Below are positions 5,163 to 6,681 of a stretch of 6,681 bases of DNA, piece by piece. Location: the NCBI GenBank assembly GCA_023457475.1, contig JAEWLO010000473.1:1-6681 (forward strand), read 5' to 3'. The position numbers and the translations under genes are program-made. This DNA is from Pseudomonadota bacterium (GTDB taxonomy: Bacteria; Pseudomonadota; Gammaproteobacteria; Xanthomonadales; Xanthomonadaceae). Positions within the stretch are counted from its first letter, which is position 1. Each line of letters starts with the position of its first letter. The notes beneath the pieces were generated by a model. That model saw only the letters and a program-made list of their open reading frames with translations, was not told where the DNA came from and did no database searches.

Positions 5163-5933
5163 TCAAGGATCCCCGACAACCACCAGCGGTACGTCGCGCT
5201 GCGGATGCCGCAATACCAGCACAGGTTGCTGGTAGACGCGTTCGATATGCTCGCGCGTCAGAACAACATCCGGCGTGCCATCGGCCGCTACCCGCCCCTG
5301 CTCCAGCAGCACGATGCGGTCCGCGTAGCCGGCGGCCAGATTCAGGTCGTGCACCACCACGATCACGCAGGCACCTGCGTCGGCCAGGCGGCGCACCGCG
5401 CGCAGCGTGCGCTCCTGGTGGCGCAGGTCCAGCGCGGCCGTCGGCTCGTCCAGCAACAGCAGCGGCGTGTCCTGGGTCAGTACACGTGCGAAGGTCGCCC
5501 GCGCCGCCTCACCACCGGACAGCGTGCGGACCTCGCGTGCACGCAGTGCCTGCATCTCCGCCTGCTCCAGGGCGGCCTCGATCAACGCCGCATCGCGCAC
5601 GGGATCCGCAGCGTGCGGCAGCCGCCCCATCGCCACCACTTCTTCCACCGTGAACCCGAAACGCACCGCGTGGTCCTGGGGCATCACCGCCCGCTCGCGC
5701 GCCAGTGCCATCGCCTTCCAGTGCGCGATCGGCTGATCGTGCAGGATCACATCGCCCGTATCCGCTGCCACGTCACCCGCCGCCACCGAAAGCAGCGTCG
5801 ATTTTCCGGCTCCGTTGGGACCCACCAGCGCCGTCAGCGTGCCCGGTGAAAAACCCAGGGTGATGCCGTGCAGGATCTGGCGCGCTCCGTAGCGCAGTCC
5901 GACCGCTTTCAGATGAAGAAACGGTGCCGTCAT
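5163..5933 (-). CDS. hmuV: Heme/iron-chelate ABC transporter ATP-binding protein, HmuV type
   Basis: The cytoplasmic ATPase that powers a FecCD-type importer. Length is 256 residues, normal for HmuV. The A-loop Tyr is at 15, Walker A GPNGAGKST at 38-46, the Q-loop in MPQDH at 84-88, the signature LSGGE at 138-142, Walker B LLLLDE at 158-163 with the D-loop AALD, and the switch His in VVVHD at 195. The stretch FTVEEVVAMGRLPH and the TAALDLRHQE segment are typical of HmuV rather than FhuC or BtuD. I chose ATG at 5933 because it overlaps the permease stop as ATGA, a classic translational coupling. An in-frame ATG at 5969 would add 12 residues with no family match. Heme as substrate is likely but rests on similarity; another iron chelate is possible. 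Confidence 0.92.
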   Translation of the reverse strand: MTAPFLHLKAVGLRYGARQILHGITLGFSPGTLTALVGPNGAGKSTLLSVAAGDVAADTGDVILHDQPIAHWKAMALARERAVMPQDHAVRFGFTVEEVVAMGRLPHAADPVRDAALIEAALEQAEMQALRAREVRTLSGGEAARATFARVLTQDTPLLLLDEPTAALDLRHQERTLRAVRRLADAGACVIVVVHDLNLAAGYADRIVLLEQGRVAADGTPDVVLTREHIERVYQQPVLVLRHPQRDVPLVVVGDP

Positions 5934-6681
5934 ACCGCCCCGCTCCGCCGCTGGTGCATCACCAGCCACAGGAAGAACGGCGCGCCCAGCGCGGCCGAGA
6001 ACAGCCCCAGCGGAATCTCGGCCGGCGGGTCCAGCGTGCGTGCCGCGGTGTCGGCCACCACGATCAGCAGTGCCCCGGTGACCGCCGATACCGGCAGCAG
6101 CCAGCGATGGCCCGGCCCTACCAGCATGCGCACCACGTGCGGCACCACCAGGCCGACGAACCCGATGGACCCGGCGAAGGCCACCGCCGCACCGACCAGC
6201 AGCGCACTGAAGGCGATCAGCTTCAGCCGTGTGCGCTTCACGTCCAGGCCCAGGTGCTGTGCCTGGCGCTCCCCCAGCGCCAGCATGTCCAATGGTGTGG
6301 CCAGCCGCAACAGCGCAAGCGTGCCGACCACGAACACCGGCACGGCCGCCGCCACGTCCGTCCAGTCCGCCTGGGCCAGCGAGCCCATCTGCCAGAACAC
6401 CAGCGACTGCAGTTCGCTTTCACTGGCGATGTAGGTGAGAAAGCCGATCGCCGCCGAACAGAACGCCGCCATGGCGATCCCCACCAGCAGCAGCGTTGCC
6501 GTGCCGCTGGTGCGGCTGGGCCGGGCCAGTGCATAGGTCAGGCTGATCGCGGCGGCACCGCCCCCGAATGCCGCCAGCGGCAGCATCCAGCCACCCACGC
6601 TCCCCGCCCCCCGCACCATGGCCGCCCCCGCCCCCCGGGCGGCCCCCTGGGTGGCGCCCCCGCTGCCCGGGTCCGCGGGCG
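5930..6681 (-). CDS. hmuU: FecCD-family iron/heme ABC permease, HmuU type (5' end outside window)
   Basis: An inner-membrane channel subunit partnering the HmuV-type ATPase, with which it overlaps by 4 nt. 249 C-terminal residues are visible of an expected 330-360, so about 90-110 are missing; the ATG at 6619 is internal and not the true start. Family hallmarks include the DPG segment near the window edge, LLLVGIAMAAF, FWQMGSL, and the long GSIGFVGLVVPHVVR stretch that precedes the ATPase-contacting loop. The C-terminal hydrophobic segment contains GAPFFLWLV. A binding-protein gene (HmuT-like) would be expected further upstream on this strand. The first 25 or so visible residues contain Arg and Gly where a hydrophobic helix is expected, and this DNA is about 90% G+C; a sequencing artefact is possible. 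Confidence 0.88.
   Translation of the reverse strand, partial: PADPGSGGATQGAARGAGAAMVRGAGSVGGWMLPLAAFGGGAAAISLTYALARPSRTSGTATLLLVGIAMAAFCSAAIGFLTYIASESELQSLVFWQMGSLAQADWTDVAAAVPVFVVGTLALLRLATPLDMLALGERQAQHLGLDVKRTRLKLIAFSALLVGAAVAFAGSIGFVGLVVPHVVRMLVGPGHRWLLPVSAVTGALLIVVADTAARTLDPPAEIPLGLFSAALGAPFFLWLVMHQRRSGAV

Noticed and set aside
4743..5849. Plus-strand open frame across the repeat region and the ABC ATPase
   Set aside because: It starts inside the inverted repeat and then runs antisense to the HmuV-type gene; Arg/His/Gln-rich with no recognisable domain.

Overview
The window looks like chromosomal DNA of a high-GC gammaproteobacterium of the Xanthomonadaceae, most likely Stenotrophomonas. 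The evidence is the G/C-rich third codon positions, protein families typical of xanthomonads, and three short palindromes that start with GTAG and match the known SMAG (S. maltophilia GTAG) REP family. The genus is inferred from the repeats and was not tested by a search.

Layout. (1) Positions 1-1965, minus strand: a translation elongation factor G gene, cut by the window start. No ribosomal protein genes lie upstream, so it is probably a second copy (fusA2 type) outside the str operon. (2) Positions 1966-2534: a non-coding divergent control region. On the minus side it holds a sigma70-like promoter, a terminator-like hairpin about 140 nt into the leader, a 14-codon ORF with a strong Shine-Dalgarno, and a long stem-loop whose apex holds that ORF's stop codon; then comes the EF-G gene. 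On the plus side it holds a promoter, a 5' hairpin and a SMAG REP ahead of a receptor gene. (3) Positions 2535-4703, plus strand: a complete TonB-dependent siderophore receptor of the FhuA/ferrichrome type. (4) Positions 4704-5162: a repeat-packed gap between convergent genes with two SMAG REPs, a terminator-like hairpin, a perfect 64-bp inverted repeat (arms 255 bp apart) and a second nested inverted repeat. (5) Positions 5163-6681, minus strand: the end of an ABC importer operon, with an HmuV-type ATPase overlapped by the stop codon of a FecCD/HmuU-type permease that runs off the window.

How the genes fit together. Receptor, permease and ATPase cover the outer-membrane and inner-membrane steps of iron-chelate or heme import. 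They are on opposite strands and have separate promoters, so a shared substrate is only a hypothesis. The EF-G gene is functionally unrelated to them. Its leader is the most unusual part of the window: its architecture suggests transcription attenuation and/or control by translation of a short peptide, which would be fitting for a gene encoding a translation factor.
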